A DNA stretch of 64,000 bases from Pseudorhizobium xiangyangii (lineage in GTDB: Bacteria > Pseudomonadota > Alphaproteobacteria > Rhizobiales > Rhizobiaceae), in the NCBI RefSeq assembly GCF_020531965.1, contig NZ_JAJAWH010000002.1:228194-292193 (forward strand), given 5' to 3'. The translations under genes were made by a program, and so were the position numbers. Under the pieces are notes generated by a model, which had not been told where the DNA came from, did no database searches, and saw only the letters and a program-made list of their open reading frames with translations. How positions within the stretch are numbered: position 1 is the first letter of the stretch; every line of letters starts with the position of its first letter. Shown one piece after another: positions 54,248 to 63,803 of this stretch.

Positions 54248-55633
54248 ATGTCGGCGCCGTCCACACATCTCGGCAATGTCGGGCAGAATTCCTGGACCTC
54301 CCACGTCAAGGGCACGGTGGCGCTCGGCGTTCCGCTGGTCGGCGCGCAGCTTGCGCATATGGCAATCAACACGACCGACGTGATCTTTGTTGGCTGGCTG
54401 GGGACTACGGAACTCGCATCCGTCGTGCTTGCGACGCAGATGTTCTTCATCGTCTTTATCTTCGGCACCGGGTTCTCTGCAGCCGTGGTGCCGCTTGTCG
54501 CCTATGCTCTCGGGCAGAACGACCAGGTGGGTGTTCGCCGTTCGGTACGCATGGGGCTTTGGATCGTGCTCGCCTATGGTGTCGTGACCGCACCGATCCT
54601 GTGGTTCTCCGGACCGATCCTCCTGTCTCTCGGCCAGGCTCCGGACGTGGCGGCGCTTGCTCAAGGCTATCTCCGGATTGCGCAATGGGCCATTTTCCCC
54701 GCACTCGGGCTCATGGCTATCCGCAGCTTCGTCACCGGCCTCGAGAAAGGCGGCATCGTGCTCTATGTCACGATCGGCATGTTCCTCTTGAATGCCATCC
54801 TCGCCTACGCCCTGATCTTTGGACATTTCGGCGCGCCGGCTCTCGGCTTGAATGGCGCCGCGGTGGCCGCGGTGGTCGCCAATTTCATGGGCTTCCTCGT
54901 TGCGGTCGGCTATATCCAGACACAACCCAGGATGCGGTCGTTCGAGATGTTCGTGCGTTTCTGGCGGCCCGATTGGGGGATGTTGCGCGAAATCCTGATG
55001 CTCGGGTTGCCGATCAGCTTCACGATCCTGGCGGAGACGAGCCTTTTTGCTGCGGCATCGCTGCTGATGGGAATGATCGGCAAGGAAGTGCTGGCCGCGC
55101 ATGGGATTGCGTTGCAACTGGCCTCCATCGCCTTCATGATTCCGCTCGGCTTGGCCCAGGTCGCAACGGTGCGGGTTGGTCTGGCCTATGGCCGCAGTGA
55201 CATGATGGGCGTGCGGCGCGCGGCGGTCTCCGTCTTGCTGGTAAGCCTCGGCTTCTCCATTTTCGGCAGCACGCTCTTTGCAATCATGCCGCGTGAGCTT
55301 GGTGGGCTTTTCCTCGATACCCGTCAGGCGGAGGCTCAGTCCGTACTGGACTATGCGGTGGCATTGATCGTCATTGCTGGCGTGTTTCAACTGGCCGACG
55401 GGCTTCAGGCCGTCGCAGCAGGTCTGCTGCGCGGTTTGAAGGATACGACGGTGCCGATGATCCTGGCGCTGATCGCCTATTGGCCGATAGGCTTCGCATG
55501 CGCATGGATCTTCGCGTTCCCGCTCGGTTATGGCGGTCCCGGCGTGTGGTTCGGCTTCGTGACGGGACTGGTCGCTGCCGCCGCGCTGCTCTGTGGCCGC
55601 TTCTATCTGTTGGTACGCCGCCGGTCGGCATGA
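54248..55633 (+). CDS. MATE-family efflux transporter
   Basis: A 461-residue protein with 12 helices in two MATE repeats (about 15-220 and 240-450). The N-terminal GVPLVGAQLAHMAINTTDVIF and the second-half LGLPISFTILAETSLFAAASLLMG are typical. It would export cationic drugs or metabolites with Na+ or H+. The ATG at 54248 has GAGGGA upstream. Confidence 0.93.
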   Translation: MSAPSTHLGNVGQNSWTSHVKGTVALGVPLVGAQLAHMAINTTDVIFVGWLGTTELASVVLATQMFFIVFIFGTGFSAAVVPLVAYALGQNDQVGVRRSVRMGLWIVLAYGVVTAPILWFSGPILLSLGQAPDVAALAQGYLRIAQWAIFPALGLMAIRSFVTGLEKGGIVLYVTIGMFLLNAILAYALIFGHFGAPALGLNGAAVAAVVANFMGFLVAVGYIQTQPRMRSFEMFVRFWRPDWGMLREILMLGLPISFTILAETSLFAAASLLMGMIGKEVLAAHGIALQLASIAFMIPLGLAQVATVRVGLAYGRSDMMGVRRAAVSVLLVSLGFSIFGSTLFAIMPRELGGLFLDTRQAEAQSVLDYAVALIVIAGVFQLADGLQAVAAGLLRGLKDTTVPMILALIAYWPIGFACAWIFAFPLGYGGPGVWFGFVTGLVAAAALLCGRFYLLVRRRSA

Positions 55634-55665
55634 GCGGCTTGCATGCCGCTTGTCTTTCTTGACCC

Positions 55666-56025
55666 TCAGGCCGGAATGGCCGCGGTGCGTAATTCCCTCA
55701 CGGTCGGATGATAGAAGGCGATCTCTGTCTCCACGCCCCACTCGCGGCTCAGCGCCTGACGGTCTATGCCCGCTTGCGCATCCGCCTGTGCAACCGCCGC
55801 GATGGCTGGCTGCAGTGCGTACTCGTCCTCAAACTGAAGAATGGTGACGAGATTGAAAGCGCTCGGTCCGGAACGCTGATCGAGGATCATGTCGTCGACG
55901 AAGCCGGGTTGTGCCCGGATGATGTCGTGGGTCTTCTCGACCAGTGCCATGAAATCGTGCCTGGCATTGGCGGGCACGGAAAACCTGTTGATGCGGATGA
56001 CGCGTTTGCTGTGAATGTCGCTCAT
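55666..56025 (-). CDS. Antibiotic-biosynthesis monooxygenase (ABM) domain protein
   Basis: A 119-residue ferredoxin-fold protein. The core runs VIRINRFSVPANARHDFMALVEKTHDIIRAQPGFVD in sequence (first beta strand, helix and second strand; shown in pieces), with LVTILQFEDEYALQ (second half). ABM proteins are small dimeric monooxygenases or heme-binding stress proteins. The ATG at 56023-56025 is preferred over an ATG 11 codons earlier. It lies 94 bp from the carA stop on the same strand; function unknown. Confidence 0.78.
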   Translation of the reverse strand: MSDIHSKRVIRINRFSVPANARHDFMALVEKTHDIIRAQPGFVDDMILDQRSGPSAFNLVTILQFEDEYALQPAIAAVAQADAQAGIDRQALSREWGVETEIAFYHPTVRELRTAAIPA

Positions 56026-56119
56026 GAAAAACCCCTGCTCGATGTGAACAGGGGTCAATCTGCAACCTCAATCATGGTTGAGGTCAATAGGCGAACTGTG
56101 GGCCGGATGTCTTCGCCGT

Positions 56120-57325
56120 TCAGCGCTCCGCGAGGGCAGCTTCTCCCTTGCTCTGCCGCACCATGTTCATGAAGCGGCGGAAGAGGTAGTGGCTGTCCTG
56201 CGGGCCCGGCGATGCTTCCGGGTGGTGCTGGACGGAGAAGACCGGCTTGCCCGAGACGCGCAGGCCGCAATTGGTGCCGTCGAACAATGAAATATGAGTC
56301 TCCTCAACGCCTTGCGGCAATGACTTCGAGTCCACCGCGAAGCCGTGGTTCATCGAAACGATTTCCACCTTGCCGGTCGTATGGTCCTTGACCGGGTGGT
56401 TTGCGCCGTGATGGCCCTGGTGCATCTTCTCTGTCTTGGCGCCGAGCGCGAGGCCGAGTATCTGGTGGCCAAGGCAGATGCCGAAGGTCGGGATGTCGGT
56501 CTTGATGATCTCCCGGATCACCGGAACCGCATATTGACCGGTGGCGGCCGGGTCGCCCGGGCCGTTGGACAGGAAGATGCCGTCCGGCTTCAGCGCCAGG
56601 ATGTCGTCCGACGAGGTCTGGGCCGGAACAACCGTGACCTTGCAGTCGAGACCGGTGAACAGGCGCAGGATGTTGCGCTTCACGCCGTAGTCGATGCAGA
56701 CGACGTGGTACTTGGCGTCCTCCGGCTTCAGTTCGTCATAGCCTTCGTTCCACACCCAGGGCTTCTCGTCCCACTGCGACGACTGGCCGGACGTGGCTTC
56801 CTTGGCGAGGTCGAGGCCTTCGAGACCGCTCCAGCCCCTTGCTTCCGCCTTCAGCGCTTCGATGTCGAAGACGCCGTTCGGATCATGGGCGATGACAGCG
56901 TTCGGCGCACCGTTCTGGCGGATCCAGGCAGTCAGCGCGCGGGTGTCGATGCCGGAAAGGCCGATCACGCCGCGTGCCTTCAGCCAGCTATCGAGATGCT
57001 TGACCGCACGGTAGTTCGAAGGCTCGGTAATGTCGGCCTTGAAGATCGTGCCGACCGCGCCGCGCCGCGCGGCGGGCGTCAGGTCCTCGATGTCTTCATC
57101 GTTGGTGCCGATATTGCCGATATGCGGGAAGGTAAAGGTGACGATCTGGCCGAGGTAGGATGGGTCGGTCAGGATTTCCTGATAGCCGGTGAGCGCCGTA
57201 TTGAAGCAAACTTCGGCGGTTACCTTGCCGGTGGCGCCGACGCCGACGCCTTCAATAACTGTGCCATCGGCGAGAACGAGGACGGCGGTGGGTTTCTTGC
57301 TGGTCCAGGGAGCTGTCGCGGTCAT
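56120..57325 (-). CDS. carA: Carbamoyl-phosphate synthase small subunit
   Basis: A 401-residue CarA, the glutaminase partner of CarB. The N-terminal domain has AVLVLADGTVIEGVGVGATG and CFNTALTGYQEILTDPSY (about 40-57). The class I amidotransferase domain has the nucleophile Cys in FGICLGHQILGLALG (about 274-288) and the His/Glu of HHPEASPGP (about 371-379). The start is the ATG at 57323-57325. carB is 5 kb away on the same strand, so the two are not one operon. Confidence 0.97.
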   Translation of the reverse strand: MTATAPWTSKKPTAVLVLADGTVIEGVGVGATGKVTAEVCFNTALTGYQEILTDPSYLGQIVTFTFPHIGNIGTNDEDIEDLTPAARRGAVGTIFKADITEPSNYRAVKHLDSWLKARGVIGLSGIDTRALTAWIRQNGAPNAVIAHDPNGVFDIEALKAEARGWSGLEGLDLAKEATSGQSSQWDEKPWVWNEGYDELKPEDAKYHVVCIDYGVKRNILRLFTGLDCKVTVVPAQTSSDDILALKPDGIFLSNGPGDPAATGQYAVPVIREIIKTDIPTFGICLGHQILGLALGAKTEKMHQGHHGANHPVKDHTTGKVEIVSMNHGFAVDSKSLPQGVEETHISLFDGTNCGLRVSGKPVFSVQHHPEASPGPQDSHYLFRRFMNMVRQSKGEAALAER

Positions 57326-57641
57326 CTCTATCCTTCTGCCCTCGCGCCCGCCACTTGAAGTCGCAGGGTGTGAGAGCCATCTATGGTCGCAGAAAAGGGC
57401 GCGCAGGATTACCGGCGCAGCCCTGAAATCTAAATCTCGTGCAGGTGCCGGAAAATAAACAAAGCGCGCGAAGCGGTCAATGTCAGCTGCCGAATTACAT
57501 GGGAATTATCTCTCATGGGATTCAAGCCTCTAGCTGAATTGATTTGATCGCCCTCGTGACGTTGTCTATGAGAGCCGCCTGATCGACACGGAAAAGCCGT
57601 AAATCAAGTCCGCGAAGCGGCTTCTCCAAAGGAGCAAACAG
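57326..57641. other. Divergent promoter region carA-yqeY
   Basis: About 315 bp between divergent starts. No gene or clear repeat. A run of AAAGGAG (57628-57634) gives the ribosome site of yqeY. Promoters for both genes must lie here, but no strong consensus is visible. Confidence 0.45.
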
Positions 57642-58094
57642 ATGATGCGCGATAAGTTCGCCAATGCCATGAGAGAAGCCATGAAGGCCAAGGAGAGCCG
57701 GCGTCTTTCCACCGTGCGTCTCATCCAGACTGCGATCAAGGATCGCGACATCGCCAATCGCGGTGTCGGCAAGGATCCTGTCAGCGATGACGACATCATG
57801 CAGATCCTGCAGAAGATGGTGAAACAGCGCGAAGAATCCGCGAAGATCTACGAGGACGCCGGCCGGTCCGAGCTTGCCGCGCAGGAGCGCGAGGAAATCA
57901 CGGTCATCAAGGGTTTCATGCCCGAGCAATTGTCCGAAGATGCGGTCCGTGAGCTGTGCCAGTCGGTGATCAGCGAGACTGGTGCCCAGGGCCTTCGTGA
58001 CATGGGCAAATGCATGAATGCCCTGAAGGAAAAGTATCCCGGCCAGATGGATTTCGCCAAGGCATCCGGAATGGTCAAGGATCTGCTGAAGTAG
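57642..58094 (+). CDS. GatB/YqeY domain protein
   Basis: A 150-residue YqeY-family protein, related to the C-terminal tRNA-binding domain of GatB. Motifs: AMKAKESRRLSTVRLIQTAIKD (shown in part), DDIMQILQKMVKQREES (about 49-65), EREEITVIKGFMPEQLSE and GLRDMGKCMNALKEKYPGQMD. Function uncertain; often encoded before dnaG and rpoD as part of the macromolecular synthesis region, as here. A strong terminator follows. Confidence 0.92.
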   Translation: MMRDKFANAMREAMKAKESRRLSTVRLIQTAIKDRDIANRGVGKDPVSDDDIMQILQKMVKQREESAKIYEDAGRSELAAQEREEITVIKGFMPEQLSEDAVRELCQSVISETGAQGLRDMGKCMNALKEKYPGQMDFAKASGMVKDLLK

Positions 58095-58119
58095 TTCCAG
58101 ACGATCGGCATTGATTGCG

Positions 58120-58148
58120 AGGCGGGGTCGTTTCGGCCCCGCCTTTTT
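58120..58148 (+). terminator. Rho-independent terminator of yqeY
   Basis: An 8-bp stem AGGCGGGG/CCCCGCCT with a nine-base loop, followed by TTTTT. It lies 25 bp after the yqeY stop. Confidence 0.85.
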
Positions 58149-58250
58149 CTGTTTTTGCGAATGACACGCTGTGGATACCGGGGAAGCCCGCTTTCACTGG
58201 TGGCTTGTGGTTCGCGCAGGCTCTATAGAATATCGAGCCCCGAGGTGATG

Positions 58251-60245
58251 ATGCGCTTCTCCAACAGCTTTCTCGATGAAATCCGTGACCGCGTGCCGAT
58301 ATCGGCCGTAGTGGGTCGGCGCGTGACGTGGGATCGCAAGAAGAGCAACGTGCCGCGCGGCGACTATTGGGCGTGCTGCCCCTTCCACGGCGAGAAGAGC
58401 CCGAGTTTCCACTGCGAGGATCGCAAGGGCCGCTTCCACTGTTTCGGCTGCGGCGTTTCCGGCGACCATTTCCGCTTCCTTACCGACCTTGAAGGGTTGA
58501 ACTTCCCCGAAGCCGTCCAGCAGATCGCCGACATGGCCGGGATTGCACTGCCGCAGCCAGATGCGCAGGCCGAGCGGCGGGAAAAGGAGCGGACGACGCT
58601 CCTCGACGTCATGGAGTTGGCGGCGCAGTACTTCCAGGAGCAGTTGCAGAGTGCGGCCGGTGCCAAGGCGCGCGCCTATCTGCGCGACCGCGGCCTGACG
58701 GGCAGGACGATCGAGACCTTCCGGCTCGGCTATGCTCCGGAAAGTCGTAATGCCCTGAAGGAATTTCTCGCGGGCAAGGGCGTGCCGAAGGACCAGATCG
58801 AAGCTTGCGGACTGGTGCGGCACGGCGAGGGCATTCCTGTCTCGTACGACTATTTCCGCGATCGCATCATGTTTCCCATCCTGTCGTCGCGGGAAAGGGT
58901 GATCGCCTTTGGCGGTCGCGCCATGTCGCCCGATGCACCGGCCAAATACATGAACTCACCGGAGACCGAACTCTTTCACAAGGGGCAGGTCCTTTACAAC
59001 TTTGCGCGCGCTCGCCGCGTGGCGCAAGGCCGGGCAGGAGAGCGCGACAGCGGTACGATCATTGCGGTCGAAGGCTACATGGACGTGATCGCGCTGCATC
59101 AGGCAGGCGTCGAGAATGCGGTGGCGCCGCTTGGCACGGCCCTCACGGAAAACCAGCTCGATCTGCTCTGGAAGATGTCGTCAGAGCCGGTGCTCTGCTT
59201 CGACGGCGATGGCGCAGGCGTGCGCGCGGCCAATCGCGCGGCGGATCTGGCGCTGCCCTTCCTCAAGCCCGGTCGCTCGGTTCGCTTCGCGCTTCTGCCG
59301 GAAGGCAAGGACCCGGACGACCTCGTGCGTCATGAGGGGCGGGCTCCGTTCGACAAGGTGCTTTCCGAGGCAAGGCCGCTGGCCGAAGCGATATGGATGC
59401 GCGAGACCGCCGGGGCGGGCTTCGATACGCCGGAAAAGCGTGCCGAACTGGAGGCGCGCCTCAAGCAGGTGGTTTCGGTGGTCGCCGATGAAAATGTACG
59501 CCGTTACTACCAGCAGCATATGCGCGACAGGCTGAGTTCCTTCTTCCAGGGCGGCAATCGTGGTGCAGACCGTCGTGGTGGCGGCTTCCAGCCAAGAGGC
59601 GGCCGGCCCGGACAGGCTCCTGCGGCGGGCGGTCCTCGGGCGGCGGGCCGGGGTCTCGGCATCTCGGACAGGCTGGCGCGCTCCGGGCTTGTCCGCGGCC
59701 ATCGCGATCTTCCCGCATTGCGCGAGAGCGTGCTTGCGTTGACGGTCGTCAACCACCCACAGCTTCTGCTGGACGACTATGATGAAATTGCCGGCATCGA
59801 TTTCGAGAACCGTGACCTTCAGCGCTTCTGGTCCTGCCTTTTGACCGTGGCCGCCAAGGCAGGCGCGAAGCTGGACCGGGACTATCTGCGGGAGCAGATG
59901 GAGGAGAATGGCTTCGATGCGCTTTTGAGCACCATGAACCAGCAGATCCGCAATGCGCGCCTGTGGACCGCCACAAAGGAGGCCGACCTGCAGGACGTGG
60001 TGCAGGCCTATCGTCAGGCCTATGCGCTACATTCCCGTAACAAGGAGCTCAAGTGGCAGAAGATCGAGCTGGAGCGCGAAATTGCGGAAGCCAGTGTGGA
60101 TGAGGTGGAGCGTGGATCAGCGCTGACCCGCGCGCTATCGGAAGTTCAGCAGGAAATCTCGCGGCTGGAGAATCAGGAAGCGATCATCGACGGCTTCGGC
60201 GTCATGTCCGGGCGGGTTAAGGGGGCGGCAGTCAGCCACGGCTGA
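58251..60245 (+). CDS. dnaG: DNA primase
   Basis: A 664-residue primase that makes RNA primers for replication. The CHC2 zinc finger is CPFHGEKSPSF with FHCFGCG (about 40-67). The TOPRIM domain has VEGYMDVIALHQAG (about 271-284) and SEPVLCFDGDGAG (about 309-321). The C-terminal helicase-interacting part ends at 664, with a Gly/Arg-rich linker (about 430-465). ATGs at 58248 and 58251 are adjacent; GAGG precedes both. rpoD follows 439 bp downstream. Confidence 0.96.
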   Translation: MRFSNSFLDEIRDRVPISAVVGRRVTWDRKKSNVPRGDYWACCPFHGEKSPSFHCEDRKGRFHCFGCGVSGDHFRFLTDLEGLNFPEAVQQIADMAGIALPQPDAQAERREKERTTLLDVMELAAQYFQEQLQSAAGAKARAYLRDRGLTGRTIETFRLGYAPESRNALKEFLAGKGVPKDQIEACGLVRHGEGIPVSYDYFRDRIMFPILSSRERVIAFGGRAMSPDAPAKYMNSPETELFHKGQVLYNFARARRVAQGRAGERDSGTIIAVEGYMDVIALHQAGVENAVAPLGTALTENQLDLLWKMSSEPVLCFDGDGAGVRAANRAADLALPFLKPGRSVRFALLPEGKDPDDLVRHEGRAPFDKVLSEARPLAEAIWMRETAGAGFDTPEKRAELEARLKQVVSVVADENVRRYYQQHMRDRLSSFFQGGNRGADRRGGGFQPRGGRPGQAPAAGGPRAAGRGLGISDRLARSGLVRGHRDLPALRESVLALTVVNHPQLLLDDYDEIAGIDFENRDLQRFWSCLLTVAAKAGAKLDRDYLREQMEENGFDALLSTMNQQIRNARLWTATKEADLQDVVQAYRQAYALHSRNKELKWQKIELEREIAEASVDEVERGSALTRALSEVQQEISRLENQEAIIDGFGVMSGRVKGAAVSHG

Positions 60246-60684
60246 GAGACGCAAATTCAGCCGCCGGGCAGGCTGCTCGCGCAGGTTCGCAAGTCAGCGT
60301 CAGAAGGAAGAGGAGACGTTCGGCCGAAGGGCTTGTCATTCGATTGCCATTGCCTACATAAGCCGGCAAACGTGTGCATGTGCCCTTGAAGCCCTGGAGA
60401 AACGGCTTTTTCTACTTTTCCGTGGCTGTTCGCCTCAGAAAAGCTTGACGGAGCGTTAATTTGTGGGAATCACCACATCAGGCAAAGAAGGCGGAGTGGG
60501 TAAGCACACCGGGCCACGAGCGGCGACGTGTGGACCAGTGGTCTCGGTAGTTGATATCCGCCTTCGTGGTAATCCGGAATTAAAGAACATTCCGTACGTG
60601 TTGAACCAGTGATTCGCGGTTGAGGTCTTGAGCCCCAGCCGGCGGCCACCCCCGCGAGGTGGCGTTCAGGGAAAGCGAAGTTAT
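60246..60684 (+). promoter_or_regulatory. rpoD upstream region
   Basis: A 439 bp noncoding interval between dnaG and rpoD. A promoter-like CTTGAC is present near 60443 with a weak spaced -10, and CTTGAAGCC at about 60386 resembles a -35 of the RpoH type; neither is certain. It probably holds one or more rpoD promoters independent of dnaG. There is no obvious gene. Confidence 0.45.
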
Positions 60685-62742
60685 ATGGCAACGAAAGTCA
60701 AAGAGAACGAAGAAGCGGATACCGAGCGCGAAGGCACGGCTGACGGTCCTCTTCTCGATCTTTCCGATGACGCGGTCAAGAAGATGATCAAGGTCGCCAA
60801 GAAGCGCGGCTATGTCACGATGGACGAATTGAATTCGGTCCTGCCGTCGGAGGAAGTGACTTCCGAGCAGATCGAAGACACGATGTCGATGCTCTCGGAT
60901 ATGGGCATCAACGTAGTTGAGGACGACGAAGCCGAAGAGGCGACGTCCGAAGACGATGACAGCTCCGACGACAGTGACGGCGAGAGCGAGGGCGGCGAAG
61001 TCGCTCCTGCCTCCAGCACTGCGCTCGCAGCCGCGAAGAAGAAAGAGCCGACAGACCGTACCGACGATCCGGTGCGCATGTATCTGCGCGAGATGGGCTC
61101 GGTCGAGCTTCTGTCGCGCGAAGGCGAAATCGCCATCGCCAAGCGTATCGAGGCTGGCCGCGAGACGATGATCTCCGGGCTCTGCGAGAGCCCGCTGACC
61201 TTCCAGGCGCTCATCATCTGGCGTGACGAACTGAACGAAGGCACGACGCTTCTGCGCGAGATCATCGATCTCGAAACGACCTATTCCGGTCCCGAAGCGA
61301 AGGCTGCGCCGCAGTTCCAGAGCCCAGAAAAGATCGAGGCTGACCGCAAGGCCGCCGAGGAAAAGGAAAAGGCCCGCAAGACGCGCACAGCCGCCAATGA
61401 CGACGACATCACTGCCGTCGGCGGCGACGGTCTGCCGCCCGAGGAGGAAGAGGAGGACGACGACGAGTCGAGCCTGTCTCTCGCCGCCATGGAAGCGGAA
61501 CTGCGCCCGCAGGTCATGGAAACCCTCGACCTTATCGCCGACACCTACAAGAAGCTGCGCAAGCTGCAGGACCAGCAGGTGGAAGCCCGCCTGTCCTGCA
61601 CGGGCACGCTGTCTTCCGGGCAGGAGCGTCGCTACAAGGAACTGAAGGACCAGCTGATCACGGCGGTGAAGTCGCTGTCGCTGAACCAGAACCGCGTCGA
61701 TAGCCTTGTCGAGCAACTCTACGATATCTCCAAGCGCCTGATGCAGAACGAAGGCCGTCTTCTGCGTCTCGCCGAATCCTATGGCGTCAAGCGCGATAGC
61801 TTCCTGGAGCAATATCAGGGTGCCGAGCTTGATCCGAACTGGATGAAGTCGATCGCCAACCTGTCCGCTCGCGGCTGGAAGGATTTCGCCAGGGAAGAGA
61901 ACCAGACGATCCGCGAGATCCGCTCCGAGATCCAGAACCTCGCAACGGAAACCGGCATTTCGATCGCCGAATTCCGCCGCATCGTATCGATGGTCCAGAA
62001 GGGCGAGCGCGAAGCGCGCATCGCCAAGAAGGAAATGGTCGAGGCAAACCTTCGCCTCGTCATCTCGATCGCCAAGAAGTACACGAACCGTGGCCTGCAG
62101 TTCCTCGATCTTATCCAGGAAGGCAATATCGGCCTGATGAAGGCGGTCGACAAGTTCGAGTATCGTCGCGGCTACAAGTTCTCCACCTATGCCACATGGT
62201 GGATCCGGCAGGCGATCACCCGTTCGATCGCCGACCAGGCCCGCACGATCCGTATTCCGGTGCACATGATCGAGACGATCAACAAGATCGTTCGTACATC
62301 GCGCCAGATGCTGCACGAAATCGGCCGCGAGCCGACCCCGGAAGAACTGGCTGAAAAGCTGGCCATGCCGCTCGAGAAGGTCCGCAAGGTCCTGAAGATC
62401 GCCAAGGAGCCTATCTCGCTCGAAACCCCGGTGGGTGACGAAGAGGATTCGCATCTGGGTGACTTCATCGAGGACAAGAACGCGCTTCTGCCGATCGACG
62501 CCGCCATCCAGGCGAACCTGCGCGAGACGACGACCCGCGTTCTGGCTTCGCTGACGCCGCGCGAAGAGCGTGTTTTGCGCATGCGCTTCGGCATCGGCAT
62601 GAACACCGACCATACTCTCGAGGAAGTCGGCCAGCAGTTCTCGGTTACCCGCGAACGTATCCGTCAGATTGAAGCGAAGGCGCTGCGCAAGCTGAAGCAT
62701 CCGAGCCGCAGCCGCAAGCTGCGTTCGTTCCTCGACAGCTAA
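60685..62742 (+). CDS. rpoD: RNA polymerase primary sigma factor RpoD
   Basis: A 685-residue sigma-70. Region 1.1 fills the first about 80 residues; an acidic Asp/Glu/Ser stretch follows; region 1.2 has [20 protein letters not shown] (about 130-149); a second acidic nonconserved region lies near 250-270; region 2 has [19 protein letters not shown] (about 493-511) and region 4 has [20 protein letters not shown] (about 644-663), the -35 reading helix. The ATG at 60685 was chosen over a frame start at 60628 that is not family-like. It transcribes most housekeeping genes. Confidence 0.97.
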   Translation: MATKVKENEEADTEREGTADGPLLDLSDDAVKKMIKVAKKRGYVTMDELNSVLPSEEVTSEQIEDTMSMLSDMGINVVEDDEAEEATSEDDDSSDDSDGESEGGEVAPASSTALAAAKKKEPTDRTDDPVRMYLREMGSVELLSREGEIAIAKRIEAGRETMISGLCESPLTFQALIIWRDELNEGTTLLREIIDLETTYSGPEAKAAPQFQSPEKIEADRKAAEEKEKARKTRTAANDDDITAVGGDGLPPEEEEEDDDESSLSLAAMEAELRPQVMETLDLIADTYKKLRKLQDQQVEARLSCTGTLSSGQERRYKELKDQLITAVKSLSLNQNRVDSLVEQLYDISKRLMQNEGRLLRLAESYGVKRDSFLEQYQGAELDPNWMKSIANLSARGWKDFAREENQTIREIRSEIQNLATETGISIAEFRRIVSMVQKGEREARIAKKEMVEANLRLVISIAKKYTNRGLQFLDLIQEGNIGLMKAVDKFEYRRGYKFSTYATWWIRQAITRSIADQARTIRIPVHMIETINKIVRTSRQMLHEIGREPTPEELAEKLAMPLEKVRKVLKIAKEPISLETPVGDEEDSHLGDFIEDKNALLPIDAAIQANLRETTTRVLASLTPREERVLRMRFGIGMNTDHTLEEVGQQFSVTRERIRQIEAKALRKLKHPSRSRKLRSFLDS

Positions 62743-62768
62743 GCGGCTTCAACGCCGAAAAATATAAA

Positions 62769-62801
62769 AGCTCGGCCTGTGAGAACAGGCCGGGCTTTTT
62801 T
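62769..62801 (+). terminator. Rho-independent terminator of rpoD
   Basis: A 12-bp stem AGCTCGGCCTGT/ACAGGCCGGGCT (one GU pair) with a GAGA loop and a six-T tail. Confidence 0.9.
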
Positions 62802-62814
62802 CGTTTGAGAGGCC

Positions 62815-63159
62815 TCAGTGGCTGACGCTGCTCGAAAACACGTTCACGACCACTACGCCGGCGACGATCAGGCCGAGCCCGATCATGGCAGCGAGGTCGA
62901 GGGTCTGCCGGAAGACGAAGACGCCGACGGCCGAGACCAGAACGATGCCGAGGCCGCTCCAGATGCCGTAGGCGATGCCAACGGGCAGGGTGCGCAAGAC
63001 GATGGAGAGAAGATAGAAAGCCGCCAGATAGCAGACGGCCATCAGCACGGTCGGGAGCGGGCGGGTGAACTGCTGGCTCTGTTGCAGAAAGGTCGTCCCG
63101 ATGACTTCGAGCACGATTGCGACCGCGAGCGAACCATAGGTGAGTAGGGCGGGGTTCAT
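62815..63159 (-). CDS. Small multidrug resistance (SMR) efflux protein
   Basis: A 114-residue four-helix protein of the EmrE/QacE group. The essential membrane Glu is at residue 18 (VLEVIGTTF). Other family residues: LPVGIAYGIWSGLGIV (about 59-74) and the FxxQTLDLAAMIGLGLIVAGVV helix 4. As a dimer it exchanges protons for cationic drugs. The ATG at 63157-63159 overlaps the TetR stop by one base, so the TetR gene precedes and probably regulates it. Confidence 0.93.
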   Translation of the reverse strand: MNPALLTYGSLAVAIVLEVIGTTFLQQSQQFTRPLPTVLMAVCYLAAFYLLSIVLRTLPVGIAYGIWSGLGIVLVSAVGVFVFRQTLDLAAMIGLGLIVAGVVVVNVFSSSVSH

Positions 63160-63719
63160 TATGTTACCGTCATCGTCTTGAGTTGATTGTGCAGCCGGTC
63201 GAGCTCGCCAACGGGCAGGCCGGAAATTTCGGTGATGTTTGCGAGCCAGATGCCGTCAGCCGCATAGCGGGCGAGTGCCAAATGAGGTGCGCCGTCGGTC
63301 GCGTCATGCCGCTCCAGTCTTTCGCGCATCCATTCCGACCAGAGTGCGCGCAGCCGCGCATCCGTCATGCAGGAGATGGAGAGCGCTGCCCACGGGCTGT
63401 CTTCACCATCACGCGCAACCTGGAAGAAGGCATCGATGTAGGCGCGGCTGAAACGCCCCTGTTTGACAGCATCCTGCTCCATGAGCTTGTCGATCTCCTG
63501 GTCGAGCTTGCGCAGAAGATCCTCGAATACCGCTTCGATCAGGGCCTGCTTGCTGGGGAAATGGTGGAGAAGCCCCCCTTTGGTGACCCCGACGGCATCG
63601 GCGACACTCTGGAGCGTCAGGCCTGCCAGTCCTTGTGTGGTCGCGGAGCGTGCGGCCTGTTCGACCAGGGCGTGCCGGACCTGTTCGGGCTGCTTTTCTC
63701 GTTTGTGTGCATTGGTCAT
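63159..63719 (-). CDS. TetR-family transcriptional regulator
   Basis: A 186-residue TetR protein. The N-terminal HTH spans about 19-65 with TLQSVADAVGVTKGGLLHHFPSK (about 35-57). The C-terminal ligand domain is not diagnostic. The ATG at 63717-63719 was used. It is coupled to the SMR pump and faces an operator-like inverted repeat, so it is likely a local repressor of the pump. Confidence 0.92.
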   Translation of the reverse strand: MTNAHKREKQPEQVRHALVEQAARSATTQGLAGLTLQSVADAVGVTKGGLLHHFPSKQALIEAVFEDLLRKLDQEIDKLMEQDAVKQGRFSRAYIDAFFQVARDGEDSPWAALSISCMTDARLRALWSEWMRERLERHDATDGAPHLALARYAADGIWLANITEISGLPVGELDRLHNQLKTMTVT

Positions 63720-63723
63720 TCAC

Positions 63724-63749
63724 AAACATACCATGTGGTCGGTTTGTTT
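63724..63749. promoter_or_regulatory. Candidate TetR operator
   Basis: AAACATACC (63724-63732) and GGTTTGTTT (63741-63749) form an inverted repeat with one mismatch and an eight-base centre, just upstream of the TetR start. The AAACA...TGTTT pattern is common for TetR operators. Confidence 0.6.
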
Positions 63750-63803
63750 CAAGCGAGAACTCGTTATTTGCACTGGGTGGCATGGTCATTGTAGGGAACG
63801 GAC

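Noticed and set aside
54206-55741. 511-residue open frame antisense to the MATE gene
   Set aside because: Composition rich in His, Arg, Gln and Asp, typical of the reverse strand of membrane-protein genes.
60580-62700. 706-residue open frame antisense to rpoD
   Set aside because: Lies wholly opposite rpoD, with low-complexity Leu/Val/Arg/Asp composition typical of antisense frames.
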